From: Crotophaga sulcirostris
Taxonomy: Eukaryota; Chordata; Aves; Cuculiformes; Crotophagidae
Assembly: GCA_013397455.1 (NCBI GenBank)
Contig: VYZB01000125.1
Span: forward strand, 133,453 to 197,452
Direction: 5' to 3'
DNA length: 64,000 nt
Made by a program: the position numbers and the translations under genes. This document shows, one piece after another, positions 52,180 to 64,000 of this stretch; the stretch's first letter is position 1; every line of letters begins with the position of its first letter. The notes beneath the pieces were generated by a model that did no database searches, was not told the origin of the DNA, and worked only from the letters and a program-made list of their open reading frames with translations.

Positions 52180-54040
52180 CCACTAGGAGGCTTAGCCTCC
52201 AACAAACCTGTTGAATTTCTCTTTGAATAGAGTTGTAGTTCAGATCTCTGCAACATCCTGTGCTGATGAGCTCCACAATGCAATCACAGGCTGTGGGGAG
52301 AAAGACTGCCTCCTTTTGGTTAAGTTTCCTGCCTAATAATTTCACTAAGTAGTTGTTGTGTTTTGTATGAAATGCTGTACACTCATTCCTGAAAAGCCTT
52401 GTCGACATATCCTGTTTAAAAAGCAATATGTAAGGTCACACACTAGCACTGCACTGTTCATTCCATTTCCAGACCAGCTACAAATGCAATGACCAGTACA
52501 AATCCAACAATTAATGTTTGACAAATGGAAATCTCCCTCAACTCAAATAAAAAGACCTTTATTCTTAACCTCTGTTTCCTATATGCTAGCAAGTTACGAA
52601 TCCATTTTATATTCTAAATAAAATGGCTTTTCCTTTTCTTCCAAGCGACCTTGTGTAAAGTGCTCTGAAAAAGATTTATGTATGTTATATTGACTGGATC
52701 ACTCTTATCCAAATATCCATTAATTCCTTCAGACAAATCTGATTGATTTGTCAAGCATGACTCTCTTGAGAAGTTATATTTCCCTACAATATCATATTTA
52801 TGGACGTGTCTAATAATTTTTTTTATCTATTGTGCCAGCAAAGACGCCACACTTGCTTACGTATAGTTCCCCCACATCACTTCTCTTACTCTTTCACAGG
52901 AAGAAGTACGTCCTTTTCATCTCTGTAACAGAGGCCACTCTACAGTTAATAGTCCATATTTAAGTTTCTTTTTCAAAGATGCTGCCATCTGTTCCTGTCA
53001 TTTTGTTACTTTATCAATTGTTTTGACCACCTTCTACTGACACATCAATTGGTAACAGTTCCTTAGACTATTACCCTAAGAAAAAGAGCCGATAGGAAGA
53101 CCCCCTAAGCTTTCCTATACTGCCTACCAAGGCAAAAATGCATTTAACTCTTCCACTATCACATTACTTTCCTTGAATGTGACTTGTATTATTGTTTATT
53201 ACCTTACTATCCATTGCCTATTAACTGCAAAAGCAGGATGAGTATTGTTTCAGAGCGTTTGTGGGGGTTTTAATTATGACTGTCATGATCAGAATCTTTT
53301 TACCTTTTCTTGTGGTTTTATATTTAAATTAATCAGAATGTGTGGTATTTAAATTTTCCTTCTTTTGCTCTTATGACAACTTTTAAAAAGTCTCATTCAC
53401 TTCAATTTTAATCATGTTAGCTTTTGGTGTCCTTTCCAAGTCATTCTGCCTGAAAACATCATACTCTCAGTCATTCCTTTAAAATTATTTCAAAACAGTC
53501 TCTTAAATACGTGTGCTTTTCAGAGTTAAATGTTTTACTGTGCCAGATTTATTGCAGGAGATCAAATCTGAATAACACAATGACGAACTTCAAAATATCA
53601 TCTTGAATCATGTCCTGTTCACTATGCAGGATTAATCAAGATTTTCTGCACCTTTTTAGATTAGGTTATTTACTTTGCTCCAAAAATCAGGGATTTGTAA
53701 GATTTAAAATCTTTAGCCTCTTACCTTTAGGTCCAAACCCCGCCAATACATCCATAATTGCAGTCAAACTTCTGCTTTTGCAGCTTTTGTAATCTCTCTT
53801 AGCCTTTCATGGACATTATCAATACATTGTGATTGTCATTGTCTCAAGATTATAATCTTTCTACACAGACACGATTTTTTATTCATAAAATTTCACAGCT
53901 CTTTTTGATACAATTTATTAATTTACCCTATTTGACTCAAAGCTGTCTTGAATATATACAGCACAATTCCTCCATAGCCTGTCCTGCTCTACCAATCCTA
54001 TATAATTTTTATCCTGTAAAAAGACCACCTCTCTAACTTC
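52180..54040 (-). mobile_element. Ancient CR1/L3-clade LINE ORF2 fossil
   Basis: On the minus strand, 52665-52708 reads SDPVNITYINLFQSTLHKV, an eroded form of the reverse-transcriptase motif A block (GDPVDIVYLDFQKAFDKV) of CR1/L3-type LINEs. Just before it come SRESCLTNQ and LSEGINGYLDK (usual SCLTNLLEFFEG...), and after it WIRNLLAYRKQR (usual WIRNFLxxRxQRV). About 1.25 kb upstream in the sense direction, 53942-53973 reads GNCAVYIQDS, resembling the endonuclease GGGVALYV block. That spacing is close to what one ORF2 requires. Towards 52180-52430 the sequence resembles the 3' portion of old CR1-like elements in turtles and birds, so the RT C-terminus between may be deleted, or this may be a second element. 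Stops and indels are frequent; it is dead. Confidence 0.65.
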
Positions 54041-56627
54041 CCTGTTTCTTCAGGGAATAAATAAAAGTATATGAGGCTTGCCTAAACAGGCAATTGCGTG
54101 ATATTTGAGAATTTAATTTAGACTTATCATGCACATAATGCTTCAGACCTTAAAATCTAGGGAGATCAGGGTAGACAGACTTTGAAAAAATTTTCTGGTT
54201 CTTTTATTGTACTCATCAAAATAATACCTGTATACCTAAGGCTGGATTTAAGGAGACTCAATGAAACAATTTAGTGCACAGAGTGGTAAAAACACATCAA
54301 GCACTTAAAGAAAAAAGAAATAGCACCTATGTGAGAAGGGGACCCAGAGAAAGCAGTCACACAGAGCAGAGGAGCCTGGGGAGCAGAGCTGCAGCAGCTC
54401 AGCCCGGAGTGCCCCCAGCAGAGCCCCTGCAGCCAGCACAGCGCTGGAGGTTATGCATCCACCAGTACATTGAGTCACGTGAAATGCCATCTGGATCCAA
54501 GTGCAAAAGATTAACATCAAAATTCACAGACCTACCCATTAGAGGGAGAAAATAAACAGAAAATTACTTCCTCTGAGTTTTACCTTAAATGAGAACATTT
54601 TACAAGACACAGAAAGCTGGTTCCATATCCCCCTCAGCCTGAGATGCCAAAACCTCCTACTGATGGAGAAAGTTAAATCCATGTAACACTCGATTCTTGC
54701 AAACATTTCAGCTATTTTCTAAAGTAGAACTGATGAAGCACACCAAAAGCTTCACCATTCTTGCTTAGGCTATGATCTTTTATTTTATTTTACTTACACA
54801 TCCTCTGCACACAGAGCTTTCAGATGTGGGTGTCACAAGGGAATACCTGTCATCTCTCTGGCCCACAAGAAGAGAAAGAAAGAAGAAATTCCCTTTCCTA
54901 ACAGATTTTTTTTAAATAATCACAGCTTTCATCATCACTGATCAGTAAGCAGCAGTGACGCTCCCAAGACACCCAGCACAAGCCCAGCTGGAGTGACTTC
55001 CCTCAATTTTTGCCAAGCTCGCCCCAAAGGCAATGGGCATCACCTATACCCACCCCACCTGCACGCTCCCCAGTGCCTGCCAGGCTTGTCAGGGCAACAG
55101 CATAAATGAACTTCAGTTATACCAGACAACAACACTAAGGAGCTTTTGTTGAGACTGTTCACAATTGCCCACACCTTCACCCAGACTTGAGACAAGAAAG
55201 AGACTTAGTTGATTTCACCTTACAAATCAAACCCATCATGTTGAATCCCCACAGCACTGGGTGTTGGGAGGAGAAGGAAAGACAATGGGTTTCAGTCCTG
55301 CTGATGTAAAGTGAGCTGCCGTTTTACAGTGACACATATGGACCAGAAAACCAGGCAAGGACCCTTTTGCACCCTTGAGGCTCACAAGTATTTCATTGCT
55401 AAATTCAGACCAAGTCCCTCGATTACATAAAGAAATACAAGGACTACAGATATGTTGACACTGTTTGGTGTACGTAGATGAAAAAGAGTATTTTCAAAAC
55501 CAGCCTGCTATTCTGAAATTCGAGCTGAAGTTTTGCATGGCTCGTGAAGGTGCTCTGCCACCTCCTCTGGGAACAGGACACGACACACACCCTGGCCTGG
55601 CCCAGGGAACAAGCCATGCCAATTCCAGGTCCAAAGCAGCACCAGAGACCCAGATCCAGTGGGGAAGGGTTAACCTGGATGTTCACTGATAACTTCCAGC
55701 CAATTTCACACACAGAATTTAAAATGCACTCAAGCAACCTCATTAACTCTACAGCCAGAAATATGCTGCTGTAAGTCTTACCAGCATAAGGGTCCAAGTG
55801 TCTGTTTGGTGTAAAACTCCTCCAGACACTAAAATAAAATATTTCCTCAGCTAAAGTTTCTTTATATCCCCTGGGTCATTCTCTCAGAGTTAACGGTGTC
55901 CCGTAAATCTGACTTAACTATGTTGCATAAATCTAACTTTTCAGTGACAAAAGCTTACATAAACGGGAGATAAAATTGTCTCAATTCCCCCACTGCGGGC
56001 TGGAGCTAAATGAGAGGCAGATTTAGGGTTTCAGATGAACTGAGAGTACGTACAGGTTCTTCTAAATAGGGTTTGGGATTTAAAAAAATGCTGTTGCTTT
56101 ACCTCAGGCTGCCATATTTCTGTCTCAGCACAGAAATACATATGTATGTGCTGTGCTCATGCAAACACTCTCCACACCTCAGCGAGGCAGCTCACCTATG
56201 GCATATGAAAAGCAGCACACAGGCACCTGCAGCTCTGCCTGCTGGACTTCCCTGCAGATAATTTTCCAAGCGAACAAAAAACACCAAGAGAAACTCTCAG
56301 ATGCACCTTGTTCCTTTAAGAATGTAGCCTCTGAGCAGAGGTCAGGTGCAGAACAGGGTTATTTTGGTTTGCCAAATGTTTTAAAACCTAATACAAATGA
56401 ATGACTGCAGATGACAAAAAGCAATTTGTGTTCAACTGCAATTCTTGTTGCGACTGAACAAGAACTGTTACCATGCCAAAGAAACATCTTGTCCAGAGGC
56501 ATCGTCTAACCACGTTCCTACGAAAGCCTGAAAATCACAAATCTAGGCCCCCAACTGCAAGGCACAGCCTCATTGAAGTCACTACCCTGGGACAGTTACC
56601 CCTCCTTCACTCATTTAGCACATCCAT

Positions 56628-56667
56628 GAGAGGAGAACCCTTCACCTGAGAGGAAAGCCCTTCACCT
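56628..56667. repeat. 20-base tandem duplication
   Basis: Two adjacent 20-base units, GAGAGGAGAACCCTTCACCT and GAGAGGAAAGCCCTTCACCT, match at 18 of 20 positions. The duplication borders a GC-rich patch. Confidence 0.9.
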
Positions 56668-56900
56668 GCAGCACCCACAGCTGCTGCCCTCTGTGCCCCA
56701 TCACAGCAGGGTCGGAGCACAGCCGCGCTTGGCTCCCTTCCCCGCGTCTCTTTGCCTGGGCAGTAGCTCAACACACAGCTCAGGGTAAGGCCAGCCCGTT
56801 GGGATGAGGGCTGGAAGTCCCGTACACCCTCCTGCAGCATCCCAGCCCACCCACCATGCTCCCAGCCCAGAGCTCCACGCAGCACCAGTGCCATGCTCGC
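56668..56900. other. GC-rich, CpG-bearing patch
   Basis: This stretch is clearly richer in G+C than its surroundings and carries CpGs in contexts such as AGCCGCGCTTGG and TCCCCGCGTCTC. Minus-strand frames (56607-56894 and 56701-56946) are open over it only because GC-rich DNA has few stops. It may be a small regulatory element or remnant promoter; I have no evidence for transcription. Confidence 0.4.
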
Positions 56901-59900
56901 TCTGGTTTACTGGTTCGTATTCATTTGCTCCCATTACTTCAAACACAAACTCCGGAACACTTGAGAGGAAGACCTTGTTCTGTTTCTCCTACTGAACTTG
57001 TTCTATTTTGCATAAATAAATATTCAGGAGAGACAGAATTAGAATCCAGGCTCTCTATATCACTTTGTCCATCCCAGGAGTCCTCTGCCCCACTGGCTAT
57101 AATCACTCCTCTCTCAAAGACTACGTTCTTCCTAATAAGCAGAACAACTTCAGTAGAGAAGACTGAGAATTCATCCTGTAGAATACTCTTTAGCACAATG
57201 CTTAGAGTATTTATTAGCTATTATAAGAAAACAAAGAATTGAGCACAAATCCCATACCAGAAGAAATTAATGATGTGTATACAGGACTCTTAGCACTGAG
57301 TAAACTATTTGCAGAAAGCAATCCCAAAGATACACACCAAATGCACCATGAAGAGTGGAGAAGAGGGATTTGTACTCAGAATGGCTACAATACAGGGACA
57401 AAGGGAAGAACAAAATTGTATCACTGCATATTCTGCTCCCCAAAACAGATTTTCCAAGAAACCTGATCATCTCCGTGAGGTTTGCACAGGAGGCTACACC
57501 CCCCAGCAATTACTAAGTCCAGGCAGGGAGGCACTCCTGACAGATGGGGCCCATTACAGCATCTTCTAAATCCGTAGCCTAAGCATCATAACTTACCCTG
57601 AGAAATGCCAACAGCACTGGCAAAAGGCATCTCTGTTGTGGGGTATTGATTATAGGGAAGAAGATCAGTGGGACTGAACCCCCACTCTCCCTACATGCAC
57701 AGTTTCTTTCTTGGGAGTTCTCAAGTTCGCTGAAGGCAACTAAAGCTGCTATGAACACCACCAGCTACCTCAACATATTTTAATAATCTAAAAGTCAACT
57801 ATTAAGAACTAATAGTAATACTCAAAGGAGCTTCCAGGCAAACAGTACATTACTGAACAACCCACACCTCTAAAAACATTAGGAACCTCCCAGAACAGTG
57901 CACCTATCACCACTGATGCAGTGTGCTATCATCCACCAAACTATCTTGAAGATTTATGTATTCCCTCCGTTTCACTGTCTCAAAGACCTTAGTAGATGAA
58001 TAAATCGATTTTTTTCCTACCAGTTTCTCAGAAAAATGAGTTCTATATACAGATCAACCTGCAATTCTCTTCTGCCATCTTTGGCCTCCCCTTTTGATCC
58101 ATTGCCCCAACTAAAAAGCTTCCAAGTCCTCCTTGGGATATTGTGCTTCTAACTTGGCTGAGAGCATCATGGCTATGAATGCAGGAGTAGCTTTGTCTAA
58201 TGGCAACGGACTGCTTTACGCTTTTGCAGTAGCAAATATAACTTTTGTCATCTTCCTTTGGTTCACATTTAGTACGGTCTATCCCGACACGTAACAGTGC
58301 TATCATTTAACTTTGGCACATGCAGTAGAGATATTTTCAAAGGCCTTAGTTTTTCAAGCATTCTCCTAGTCAGACATGGTTATTACATCCGTTATGAGCA
58401 CAAAAGGCTCTTTGAACACCTCCACAATTTCAAAAAGTGAAATACAGTCCCTTATCAGTTTTTTAAATGAATTGAACTCTGTATTAGCATAAAAACAGTT
58501 AGACACTAATCATCTAGCTGAAGAAAATGACATTACAAACCTAATGAAAACAGCAGGGAAGCAGAGGGGAAATAAGAACAATTCTTTGCCAGCAGCAGCG
58601 TGTCTGTGGGCACACCAGAGTTACCAATGAGCTGACATTTACTAAACAGAGCACAGATGCAACAGAGTCTTATATGGGGTTTTAGACCTCCTGAGAATTT
58701 GCCATCAGAAAGATCTCAGCTCTGAAAAGCTAATCGCATCCAGCTCAGCTTAGCTGTTCTCTGCAGTGAAATAGCTGAATTTCCATCCGGTTTGACTTTG
58801 GATAGGAGTACACAGCAGAAAGAGCCGACTGATCAGAAGGCAGAGAGCGTACAAAATTACAATGCCAGAAGGCAAGCAAAATGTCTTCAGTGTAAAAACA
58901 CATTAGTTTGCTTTTATTAACACACAACATTGCTAACAATTCTGGGGCACAGATTGATCAGGACGGAGGCTAGCGAGCTCTCCATTCCCTAAAAGCTATA
59001 CAAAACGCAGCATAGTTTTTCTACATTGTGGCTCATGCTTGTGGATCTGCATATACTCCCAGCTCTTTCATGGACAAATTTCAGCTCCATGCCCACAGGA
59101 TTTGAACCCTGGGAGAGGCTACAGAGGCCTTTTAAGCACCAAAATAAAACCACACCTAGATCTTGCCTGCACTGGGATTTTAAATCGCAACAGTTGCTTT
59201 AATGTCAAGGGAAAACTCTTCCCAGGGCAGACAAAGAATTAAAGGCAGGTCTTTCTGTAAAGACAGTAGCATCAAAAAGTATGTGCAAAACACCTTTTCC
59301 AGAACACATACAGAAGACATGACCAGGTTCTTCAGGTCATTCTGGCATTACAATTTCAGTAAGTGGCAAAAAGAGGAGCAGCTAATGCTAAGAGGTTCCC
59401 AAAATGCTACTCGCTTTTTGCAATAGTTTAGGTAGCCTCTTATGCTAAAAAAGCATAACATAATTAACATGATATCATGATTTAAAAGCAGGTGAAAAGG
59501 AAAAAAAAAAATCCAAATGTCCTTGGATTGACAACTTAATTTTTTGGTATAGCCCTTAACTTTCCCTGCATCTGAGGACAATAACAATTTCTAGAACACT
59601 GTATTGGATCTTCAGTGAAGTGCCTCTTGAGGAGCCTGAATTTATTAGTGGAAACAGACTGAAACAATGCAAAAAGAATACATGGGCTTAGTTCATCTAT
59701 TTCAAAGAACAAGGTCAACAGTCACTAGTGTTTATTCCAACTGTGTGCTCCTTTTCTAAAGTTAAATGAAGTAAGTTCATCAAAACAGTTATTCTGTGCA
59801 AGTACTTTGTTTTCTCTGTCTTTTCTAATTTCCAGCAGTCAGCTGGCAGCACCTCAGTGCACAGGGCTGCCAGGTACACACAACATTAATGAAGGAGGTA

Positions 59901-62900
59901 AGCAGCCAGGAGAAATTATGAAGTGTTGGAACAAACTCAGCAGGTCAGGAAGAGCTGGGCAGCTGCACAGGAGAGGGGCCTGGCCAGTGGCTGTAAATGG
60001 GCAGTTGTCTCTCCGCCTGGCTGCATTTCTGTGCAGGCAGGTCTACTTCAATAGCTATCATGCAAGATGGTTGGGGTATATCAGGATCCTAAATTCTGTG
60101 GAGGCATTTAGCAGCTTCAGATTACCACTGGTGGGCAATTCTGCACATAGGGAAAGGGTCAGGCCACAACTGAGCAAAATATGGAAATTATAGCATCCCT
60201 TACATATTCACCACCACTATCACTAATTGCTAGCACAACATGTCAAATATAGTTGGGTGCTCATGTCTTATGATTTGACTGGGAGCTGTTTTCTTATATC
60301 TAGCAAGACTACACTCTCCCACGGTAAACCTGTTTGGAATGCAATTAGTTGATTATATGGAGGACTTTAAAACTTTGGAAGCAGTAATCCACAAAATGGA
60401 GCTGAGCCCAGAGCAGAAAACTTTGTATGAGACAGAGATGAAACAGTAATAAATCTCCCTGGTTTAATCCTGGAGAATTATTGCTAGGTCCTGTTACTTG
60501 CAACAAGTACCCTTAACAATTACAGCAAGACAGTCTCTGCCATTTATTATTTCTTAAGCGTTCAGTGACAACAAGCCACATCTGATCAATCCTCCTTCCT
60601 TTTGGGATTCACGGGCACCAAGCACAAACCAGTCAAAGTTAGGGCTCTCTGGCCCATTCGACAAAAAAAACTGCTGCCAAATCACACTGAAAGAGATGGA
60701 AGCTGAAAAACCTTTAACAAGACTCTTGTAGCTTGGGTTTGCATTTTCATTTCTTTTTTCTTTCCCAGTAACAATCAGAACACTGTACACTTTGCAGAAG
60801 TGAAATGCTGCAAGGAGAGACTGCTATTAAAAATTAATGATTTTATTTGTGTTAAATGATAAAATTCAGAAGTAAAGCTTCAACCCTAACAGCACAATAG
60901 TCAGAAGGCCAACAATCAGCTAACAGAAAGGACACATTTTTCATAAATATACCTCCCCCTGGCTCTGCCTTTCTTCTTGTGTGCTCAGCTGTGGCAATTA
61001 GGAGAATAATCTATAGGAAGCCTACTCCCAAAAGCCTCTCTCAGCTTTCTCCAGCTGTTTCCTTCTTTTTGTTGCCAGCAAACTCAAGCTCTGAAGAGAT
61101 GATTCACCTCAGCAGGACTCCAAACTCTACATCTGCTCTGGGGGCATAATCTTTGCTGCGTACATGGAAATGGTCTTTAAACTAATGGAGTCACTAGACT
61201 AAGCAAAAATCCTTTTCTCTGAATCTACACACTGAGGTTTTATTTTCAATTCTATTTCTAGCTGGATATTTTCAAGATTATCATCTTTCTTCTTTAATCA
61301 TCATAATGCTGCTTTGCAACACACACTGCTCTTCTAAAAGCACCTTACTGCACTCTATAAATGCAAATCTGCTCCATCTCTTTACAAAGAGATTACCCAC
61401 AGTGACCCGTCCAGCAATGCAGTAAAAATCCCTGGAACTGACATGCAGTTACCATAACTTTTCCCAACAACCACATAATGCCGCCTCATAAACAACACCG
61501 TATTATTGAACATTACAAAAAATATGTTTTGAAAATGGAATTGAGCTTTCCATTCTTCAAGGGAATGGAGTGTTCTCCATTAATTGCATCAAGTGACTGG
61601 AAAAAAGTTGTGTGCCTGTAATTCATGTGAAGTACGGCTGCAGAGTGCTCCTCAGCCCAGAGGGAAATCCACAAGAAAACAAAGATTTTGGAAGAAGTGA
61701 GAAGGATACAGTAGGCTGAGGAGGAGAAGTTTGAAACCACAGAGCTGCTCTGGACAAGCACATTGAATATCACATATTTTTTTGTGAGTGGTAGATATAG
61801 GAAGAGATGGACGGAAAGCGATAAAGAAAAGACCAAGTAATCCCAGATTACACAGCCTAACTCTTTGTGCCTCTATGTATGAAAGTCATTATTGTAAGTT
61901 GAAGAAGGGAAAAAGTAAATGATTTTTCCCTATTCACACAGAAAGAGTTCAGATATATGACTCTCAGGACACATGTAGAAATGACTTCTGTAAATCAGTA
62001 TTATACTGAGAAAAAACACACTATTGCTTATCACTCAAGACAACGTACAGAGCAGCTCCTCAGTTACAACTCTGAAGGAAACTTACACTAGTCTTTATAA
62101 TTCATAAATAAAATTTTCCCTTCTCAAGAAAGAACAGATAATTTCTGTGAACCACAAAGAAGCTGGAAAGAGAAATGCTCACCTCCATCCTAATTTCTCT
62201 CCTCCAGCTGAATCGAGAAGGACTGCACAGATGGTCCAATATGTGCCTTTTCTTCATGTTCTAGAAAAGAAGTAGTAAACTAGAGTCTTCTACTAACAAA
62301 GTAAATAGGTTTTAGAAAATATCTAGCGGGCATCTACCTATGAGAAAAATCACAGATAATTTTATGGGTATCTAAATACTGTTTTAATGGAGCTTCAACA
62401 TTTGCTTTGTTCATAAATAGAAGCCATGGAAGAATGCTGAAGAATAATTATTTTCTTGAGAGAGAGATTTCTTAGCCAGAAACAAGCCTGGATCCACTTA
62501 GTCCAATTCTTTTATTGCCATACAGAATTTGTCATGCACAATAACCTGTTCTGAAGAACAAGGACACAAAAACCCATCAAAAATAGCACAGAGATCAGGA
62601 GAAAATGCCAAGTTAACAGCGTATCCAAAGCAAGGAAAGGCTGTAGTCAAGGCCACTCTTCCACCTGATGGTAGCTTCCCCAATACTAGGGCTACATGTG
62701 CATGTGAAAATGACTCCAAATTGTGAAGTCTGCTGGAAAAGCAGGATATCATCTACTAAAAGATCTTGCCTCAGAATTTAAAGGGAAAACAGTCATACAT
62801 AAGCACAAATACACATGAATCAACACTAGTCTTCACAGAAAGGAAATAGATATACAGATGAAACATTCAGATTTATGTTCTTTTCTGCAAAGTAATGCAT

Positions 62901-64000
62901 TTCACTAACACAAAGAATTATAATAGTTTTCTTCCCTTACTGATCTTTAGTGCATTCGACACCACAGATCACAAGAAACACCCCACACTTACAATATCTA
63001 ATACAGAAGAATACAGTCATAATTTTCATCACCCAATGGTTTCCTGGCTAAAAGAATTTCCTAAGGTTATCAGAAACTTCTCTCACAGATGCTGAGCAGG
63101 CCCATTTCCACCCTCTGGAGACCAAAAATTCTCTCTTGAACTGCTGTGATTGTGAATTGTTACTACATCCACATTCATTACAGAGTCACCATCTGCCAGT
63201 AACTAATAAAAACAACAGTTACCTCATGCTCTGAAGATAACTAATCTCATCACCTTTTTAGAATCATTAACAATGAAGAAAAGTAAGCTTAATAATCTTT
63301 CCCTTGGTATTTGGAGTGCTAGGAATGTATTATGATAAACAAAATTCATTTTTATTGTATATTCCACAACACGAGTTTCCATATACGACATGGAAAAAAG
63401 GTCTAGGAAACAAAGGCTGAAAAAGACCATTCAGCCATATATTATGCTTTGCCTCCCTGAGGAGGAGAGGATGCAACATGGTCCCAAGCTCAGTCTGGAG
63501 CTTAGTTGTAGATTAGCCTTCCTAAAATAATTTAGCAAACACACAAAGGGACCCCATAACCCCCAAAAGAACATTACAGGGACCTCAGAATATGCATTTT
63601 AGTTTCTGAAACATAAGAGGACCTGACCTACCCATCATCAGGGCATAAAAAATGATTCTCTCAATAATGAATTTGATGACTCCCACTCAAGTGGACACGG
63701 TTACCTACAAAGAGCTCAACAATCTGTTATTTTAGATACTTACATCATCTACTTTTGAGTTTGTCATAAACACATTGAAGTAAATGGTAAAATATCAAAT
63801 GCATCAAAACATCCTCCACAGGATCTGCTGACAGGCCAGCTGGGCCCCAGTGCACAGGTTCACCCTACACACCACTTTAACTGTTGCCCAAGCTCTGCTC
63901 AGATTTTTGAAGATTAAACTTTCTACAATTTTCAATTAAAAAGAAGAAAACACTGTTTTTCTTCAAAAGAAGAGAAATTTTCAACTCAAACACTAACATA

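Larger units (their letters stand above)
54041..64000. other. Long AT-rich non-coding block
   Basis: No supportable gene. Notable content is a GC-rich patch near 56640-56900 and a 20-base tandem duplication at 56628-56667. Open frames of 60-128 codons on both strands (54274-54555, 55444-55797, 56856-57242, 58043-58306, 59807-60193, 61513-61836, 62498-62752) show no recognised domain. The last few kilobases look like unique intronic or intergenic DNA. Confidence 0.6.

Noticed and set aside
52028..52426. 132-codon minus-strand open frame
   Set aside because: It starts in the CR1 tail and runs into the older LINE-like 3' region, so it is repeat-derived and not a gene.
56939..57196. Minus-strand frame with an acidic protein-like stretch (GAEDSWDGQSDIESLDSNS)
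   Set aside because: The plus strand includes CCCAGGAGTCCT and a CACTGGCT context reminiscent of old tRNA-derived SINE/LINE tails of sauropsids. It is too degraded to name, and no splice borders support an exon.
1..64000. Bacterial or phage features (operons, CRISPR, attachment sites, riboswitches) and rRNA/tRNA genes
   Set aside because: Base composition, absence of long continuous genes, and CR1 elements show vertebrate DNA. No cloverleaf, rRNA core or repeat-spacer array was seen.

Overview
This window reads as AT-rich vertebrate nuclear DNA, almost certainly from a bird. The main evidence is four minus-strand CR1 non-LTR retrotransposon tails or fragments, two of them carrying recognisable stretches of CR1 reverse transcriptase. 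CR1 is the dominant repeat of bird genomes, though crocodilians and turtles also carry it. There are no operons, ribosome binding sites, rRNA, tRNA or CRISPR arrays, and I recognise no known gene. A 611-base run of N (34674-35284) shows this is a draft assembly.

Layout. 1-7620: non-coding, with small inverted and simple repeats and a CpG-bearing patch near 4900-5110. 7621-7932: first CR1 tail. 7933-26077: non-coding, with a pair of (AT)n tracts, a CpG-enriched patch near 17440-17600, and several short minus-strand segments that look like exons. 26078-26136: a CR1 scrap. 34523-35589: a 5'-truncated CR1 copy interrupted by the assembly gap. 45003-45233: a possible hAT-transposase fossil. 51838-52040: another CR1 tail. 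Immediately beside it, 52180-54040 holds a much older LINE fossil, with reverse-transcriptase and endonuclease traces at roughly the spacing expected of one ORF2. 54041-64000: non-coding, with a GC-rich patch near 56640-56900.

Coding content. Almost all long open frames start at non-ATG codons, carry no recognisable domain and lack convincing splice borders. The one pattern worth testing is a set of five short minus-strand segments (17161-17209, 16974-17030, 13586-13630, 12353-12378, 3495-3550). Each sits between a good acceptor and a good donor, and all five are mutually compatible in reading phase. They could be consecutive exons of an unrecognised gene running right to left, or chance pseudo-exons; I cannot decide without transcript or homology data. 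The safest description is intronic or intergenic avian DNA shaped by CR1-type retrotransposition.
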